From the NCBI RefSeq assembly GCF_016342705.1, contig NZ_JAEINV010000003.1, forward strand, positions 211,066-275,065: a stretch of 64,000 bases of DNA, written 5' to 3'. Positions 61,325 to 64,000 of the stretch are shown piece by piece (positions within the stretch are counted from its first letter, which is position 1; each line of letters starts with the position of its first letter). Under the pieces are notes generated by a model. The model was not told the DNA's origin. It worked only from the letters and a program-made list of their open reading frames with translations, and ran no database searches. The DNA is from Lutibacter sp. (lineage in GTDB: Bacteria; Bacteroidota; Bacteroidia; Flavobacteriales; Flavobacteriaceae). Made by a program: the position numbers and the translations under genes.

Positions 61325-63337
61325 ATGTTAGACGAGAATACCAAAGTACCAGAAGAAAACAATCCTTCAACGCCTCAAAATTCTGAGGAAAACACACTAG
61401 AAACAGTTCAACAAGAAAAAACAATTCAAGAGGAAGTAGCTCCTGAAGAATCAGTTGAACAAAAAATAGTGAAAGAAGAACCAGTTCAAGAACCAATTAA
61501 AGAAGAAGTCATTATTGAAAAACAATCTTCAGAACCTGTGAAAACTCCAAATAAAGCTATTGATGAAATTGATGATGAGATTGCTGCAAGTTCAGAAAAA
61601 ATTGAACACGAAAACTTAGAGGATAAAGATTATTCAAACCTATCATTAGAAGAATTAGTTGCGGAACTTACTATTTTGGTAAAAGAAAGTCCTGTTCAAA
61701 GCATTCAAAATAATGTAAATAATATTAAAAATGCCTTTAATATTAAATTTGGGGAGATATTAAAAAAAGAAAAAGCTAAATTTTTAGAGGAAGGCGGCAA
61801 TATTGTAGATTTTCAATATAGCGACCCAATTAAAACTTCGTACAACAGCATTTTATATGACTATAAGGTAAAAAGAAATGAATTTTACGCTGGTCAGGAG
61901 AATATGTTAAAGAAAAATTTAGAAGCTAAACTAGCATTAATAGAAGATTTAAAGCATTTAATAGATAATGCCGATGGATCTACTATGTATAAAATATTTA
62001 AAGATATTCAAACAAAATGGCGTGAAATTGGTCCAATTCCAAGAGCAAAGTATAATGATGCTTGGAGAACGTACCATCACCATGTTGAACGTTTTTATGA
62101 TTTATTACATTTAAACAATGATTTAAGAGATCTTGATTTTAAACATAATTTAGAAGAAAAATTAAAGTTAGTTCAAAAAGCGGAAGAGCTGGCAGAAATA
62201 GAAGATGTAAATGAAGCTTTTAAAGAATTACAAGTAGTTCATAAACTTTGGAAAGAAGAAGTTGGACCTGTAGCAAGAAATGATAGGGAAGAGGTTTGGA
62301 ATAGATTTAGTGAGGCAACAAAAAAAATACATGATAAAAGGCATGAGTTTTTTAAAGATGTTAGATCAAAATATGATGAAAATGTTGAAGCTAAGAATGA
62401 AATTATAGCTTTAATAGAAGCTATAGATACTTCAAAGAATAATTCCAGAGCAGATTGGCAAAAAAGTATAGATGAAATTGATTTATTAAGGAATAAGTTT
62501 TTTAGTATTGGGCAAACACCAAGAAATGTAAGCGATAAAATTTGGACAAAATTTAAGGCAGCAACCAAAAAATTTAATGTATCAAAAAATAAGTTTTTTA
62601 AAGAAGTTAAAAAGGATCATTTAGATAATTTGAATGCTAAAAAAGAGCTTATTGAAAAAGCGATTGCATTAAAAGATAGTGAAGATTGGGATTCGACTAC
62701 TGAAATAATGAAAAAAATTCAGGCTGATTGGAAAAAAATTGGGCATGTTCCTAGAAAATATTCCGATAAGCTTTGGAAAGAATTTAAGGATGCTTGTAAT
62801 CATTTTTTCGATAGACTACATAAAAGACAAGATGCTGGAAACAAAGAGCAACTTGAAGTTTTTAATGAAAAGAAAGATATTTTAAAGAATTTAAAAGAAG
62901 ATGTAGAAGATGATGGTAAAGATTTAACTTTAGATGATATTAAGGAATATGTGAATGATTGGCGCAACTTAGGAAGAGTTCCTTTTGAAATGAGGCATAT
63001 TGAAGTGAAATTTAATAAACTTATTGATAAAGTAGTTGAAACAAATGATGATATAGACAAGGAGGAAGTTGAAATGATAAAATTCAAAATTCTTGTGAAT
63101 GGTTATTTGGAACAAAAAAATTACAGAAAATTAGATTCAGAACAACTTTTTGTTAGAAAAAAAGTAGATGAGTCTGTAAAAGAAATTCAACAATTAGAAA
63201 ACAATTTAGGTTTTATATCAAATATTAAAGAGGATAATCCTTTAGTAATAAATGTTAGAAATAATATAAATGAATATAAAGATAAATTGGAAATTTGGAA
63301 AGCAAAGTTGGATTATTTAAGACAATTGGAGTATTAA
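61325..63337 (+). CDS. DUF349-repeat protein
   Basis: A 670-residue cytosolic helical protein. I start at the ATG giving MLDENTKVPEENNPS; the track uses an upstream TTG. Residues 1-100 are an acidic, Glu/Pro-rich disordered segment. After it come about five DUF349 repeats, seen in WREIGPIPRAKYNDAWRTYH, WKEEVGPVARNDREEVWNRF, FFSIGQTPRNVSDKIWTKFK, WKKIGHVPRKYSDKLWKEFK and WRNLGRVPFEMRHIEVKF. Function is unknown; coiled, charged and probably a scaffold. A terminator follows. Confidence 0.92.
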   Translation: MLDENTKVPEENNPSTPQNSEENTLETVQQEKTIQEEVAPEESVEQKIVKEEPVQEPIKEEVIIEKQSSEPVKTPNKAIDEIDDEIAASSEKIEHENLEDKDYSNLSLEELVAELTILVKESPVQSIQNNVNNIKNAFNIKFGEILKKEKAKFLEEGGNIVDFQYSDPIKTSYNSILYDYKVKRNEFYAGQENMLKKNLEAKLALIEDLKHLIDNADGSTMYKIFKDIQTKWREIGPIPRAKYNDAWRTYHHHVERFYDLLHLNNDLRDLDFKHNLEEKLKLVQKAEELAEIEDVNEAFKELQVVHKLWKEEVGPVARNDREEVWNRFSEATKKIHDKRHEFFKDVRSKYDENVEAKNEIIALIEAIDTSKNNSRADWQKSIDEIDLLRNKFFSIGQTPRNVSDKIWTKFKAATKKFNVSKNKFFKEVKKDHLDNLNAKKELIEKAIALKDSEDWDSTTEIMKKIQADWKKIGHVPRKYSDKLWKEFKDACNHFFDRLHKRQDAGNKEQLEVFNEKKDILKNLKEDVEDDGKDLTLDDIKEYVNDWRNLGRVPFEMRHIEVKFNKLIDKVVETNDDIDKEEVEMIKFKILVNGYLEQKNYRKLDSEQLFVRKKVDESVKEIQQLENNLGFISNIKEDNPLVINVRNNINEYKDKLEIWKAKLDYLRQLEY

Positions 63338-63360
63338 AAATATTATTTTAAAGCATTTGA

Positions 63361-63394
63361 AAAAAGAGTTACTTAAAAGTGACTCTTTTTTTTT
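63361..63394 (+). terminator. Rho-independent terminator after the DUF349 gene
   Basis: The arms AAAAAGAGTTACTT and AAGTGACTCTTTTT pair (one G-U) around a two-base loop, followed by more T. Confidence 0.88.
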
Positions 63395-63574
63395 GAAATA
63401 CAATTTTAATTTGAAATCAATATATTTTCTTCATTCAAGTAAATTATATGCAATAAGTTTTTGTTGGCTGTAAAAATAGAGGTGTATAAAATACTGAATT
63501 TAAGTTGGTTATTGTGAAGGTTATATTTTTGTTGTAAAAAAGCACTTATTTTGTAAAATAAGTTGTGAAAATCT

Positions 63575-63605
63575 TTGATAATTAGGAAATGTAATTATAT
63601 ATTTG
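63575..63605 (+). promoter_or_regulatory. Promoter of the first tRNA-Val gene
   Basis: TTG (63575-63577), a 20-base spacer and TATATTTG (63598-63605) fit the Bacteroidota consensus. The tRNA begins ten bases after the -7 element. Confidence 0.75.
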
Positions 63606-63691
63606 CATCCGCTTAGGGCAATTAGCTCAGTTGGTTCAGAGCACCTCGTTTACACCGAGGGGGTCGGGGGTTCGAATCCCTCATTGCCCAC
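63598..63691 (+). repeat. 94-bp direct repeat, copy 1 (promoter -7 plus tRNA-Val)
   Basis: This block from TATATTTG to the base after the tRNA is identical to 63769-63862. Sequences on both sides differ, so the duplicated unit is just the -7 element, the short leader and the tRNA. Confidence 0.9.
63616..63690 (+). tRNA. tRNA-Val (anticodon UAC)
   Basis: A 75-base cloverleaf: acceptor GGGCAAT/ATTGCCC, D-arm GCTC/GAGC, anticodon stem CCTCG/CGAGG around TTTACAC (anticodon TAC) and T-arm with GGTTCGAATCC. The discriminator is A and CCA is not encoded. An identical copy lies 171 bases downstream. Confidence 0.97.
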
Positions 63692-63726
63692 AAAAAAGTC
63701 TTCACTAAATGTGAAGACTTTTTTTA
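63692..63726 (+). terminator. Rho-independent terminator after tRNA-Val copy 1
   Basis: The stem AAAAAAGTCTTCAC / GTGAAGACTTTTTT with a five-base loop and T-run lies two bases after the tRNA. Confidence 0.92.
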
Positions 63727-63746
63727 TTTATATGTGTTCAAAAAAT

Positions 63747-63776
63747 TTGCTATATTAAAAAGAGATTGTATATTTG
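63747..63776 (+). promoter_or_regulatory. Promoter of the second tRNA-Val gene
   Basis: TTG (63747-63749), a 19-base spacer and TATATTTG (63769-63776) fit the consensus. Its -33 half lies outside the duplicated block, so it is not simply copied from the first tRNA. Confidence 0.75.
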
Positions 63777-63862
63777 CATCCGCTTAGGGCAATTAGCTCA
63801 GTTGGTTCAGAGCACCTCGTTTACACCGAGGGGGTCGGGGGTTCGAATCCCTCATTGCCCAC
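63769..63862 (+). repeat. 94-bp direct repeat, copy 2
   Basis: Identical to 63598-63691; contains the -7 element, leader and second tRNA-Val. Confidence 0.9.
63787..63861 (+). tRNA. tRNA-Val (anticodon UAC), second identical copy
   Basis: The sequence is base-for-base the same as the first tRNA-Val. The 63-residue ORF listed across it (63766-63957) is a false frame through the tRNA. Confidence 0.97.
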
Positions 63863-63868
63863 TAAAAC

Positions 63869-63897
63869 AAAAAAGCTTCCAATTTGGAAGCTTTTTT
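63869..63897 (+). terminator. Rho-independent terminator after tRNA-Val copy 2
   Basis: The stem GCTTCCAA / TTGGAAGC, extended by A/T pairs, ends in a T-run. Its sequence differs from the terminator after copy 1. The hairpin also has a T-run on the minus strand and may serve the convergent gene at the right edge. Confidence 0.88.
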
Positions 63898-63922
63898 GTC
63901 TTTTATGCATTGGTGATTGTTA

Positions 63923-64000
63923 CTAATCCGTTACAAAATTCCAAACTTGTCCAATAGTTTGGCCTCCTTTATTGTCTTTTACAACAACTTTCCAATAATA
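63923..64000 (-). CDS. C-terminal end of a fibronectin type III-like protein (partial)
   Basis: An open minus-strand frame enters from the right edge and ends in TAG. Its 25 residues (YYWKVVVKDNKGGQTIGQVW, then NFVTD) match the last strands of an Fn3-type module, as in many exported Bacteroidota proteins. The rest is outside the window, so the protein's role cannot be told. Confidence 0.65.
   Translation of the reverse strand, partial: YYWKVVVKDNKGGQTIGQVWNFVTD

Noticed and set aside
63766-63957. 63-residue plus-strand ORF over the second tRNA
   Set aside because: It runs straight through tRNA-Val and its terminator; the frame is open by chance.

Overview
This window is a stretch of core chromosome from a low-GC member of the Bacteroidota, most likely family Flavobacteriaceae; I cannot settle the genus. 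The supporting signs are: promoter elements of the Bacteroidota type (TTG, 19-21 bp, TAnnTTTG) ahead of several genes and both tRNAs; almost no Shine-Dalgarno sequences; a type IX secretion C-terminal sorting domain; and typical family content (S46 dipeptidyl-peptidases, DUF349, DUF368, DUF4870/PadR/PspC/GIN cluster, CtlX, CbpA/CbpM). There is no insertion sequence, prophage, CRISPR array or clear genomic island.

Layout. 1-12046: the S10-spc-alpha ribosomal superoperon from the tail of rplW to rplQ, including secY, infA, rpmJ and rpoA. 12129-16838: an unknown exported protein, then carA, eno and gltA. 16920-19220: two guanidino-group hydrolases (DDAH-like and CtlX-like) and an Rrf2 regulator. 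19260-24529 (minus): a large conserved protein resembling a nitronate-monooxygenase-type flavoprotein, then a GIN-domain lipoprotein, PspC protein, PadR regulator and DUF4870 protein. 24785-29006: two multidomain histidine kinases. 29072-38179: DUF4442 thioesterase, AIM24 protein, ECF sigma factor with a membrane partner, DUF4369 lipoprotein, a DUF819 permease broken by an in-frame stop, and two tandem S46 peptidases. 38252-41877 (minus): a very compact seven-ORF operon from an SPFH/stomatin protein to a sugar epimerase, with three short ORFs missed by the ORF track. 41990-51104: S1/P1 nuclease, pseudouridine synthase (probable non-ATG start), NUDIX hydrolase, exported protein, htpG, GMC oxidoreductase, an iodotyrosine-deiodinase-like flavoprotein, FabH and a CoA-binding protein. 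51109-56950: membrane protein, cbpM-cbpA, a divergent J-domain protein, then a minus operon pyrR-pyrB-STAS-like-T9SS mini protein-rnz. 57087-63337: TPR protein, two DUF368 lipid translocases, aroE and a DUF349 protein. 63616-63861: two identical tRNA-Val(UAC) genes, each with its own promoter and terminator. The right edge holds the last residues of a minus-strand Fn3-like protein.

Functionally the window joins translation, central metabolism (enolase, citrate synthase), the start of pyrimidine synthesis (carA, pyrB, pyrR), shikimate synthesis, envelope homeostasis (SPFH, PspC, GIN, DUF368), proteostasis (HtpG, CbpA/CbpM, J protein) and extracellular peptide use (S46). I do not see a clearly new defence or mobile system. 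The most useful second looks are the stop-split DUF819 gene, the SPFH operon with a 20-residue membrane ORF, the deiodinase homologue, the flavoprotein-like 602-residue protein, and several palindromes lying on promoters. Many ORF-track starts are TTG or GTG codons; I moved them to ATG where that fitted better. All assignments come from reading motifs by eye; no database search was run.
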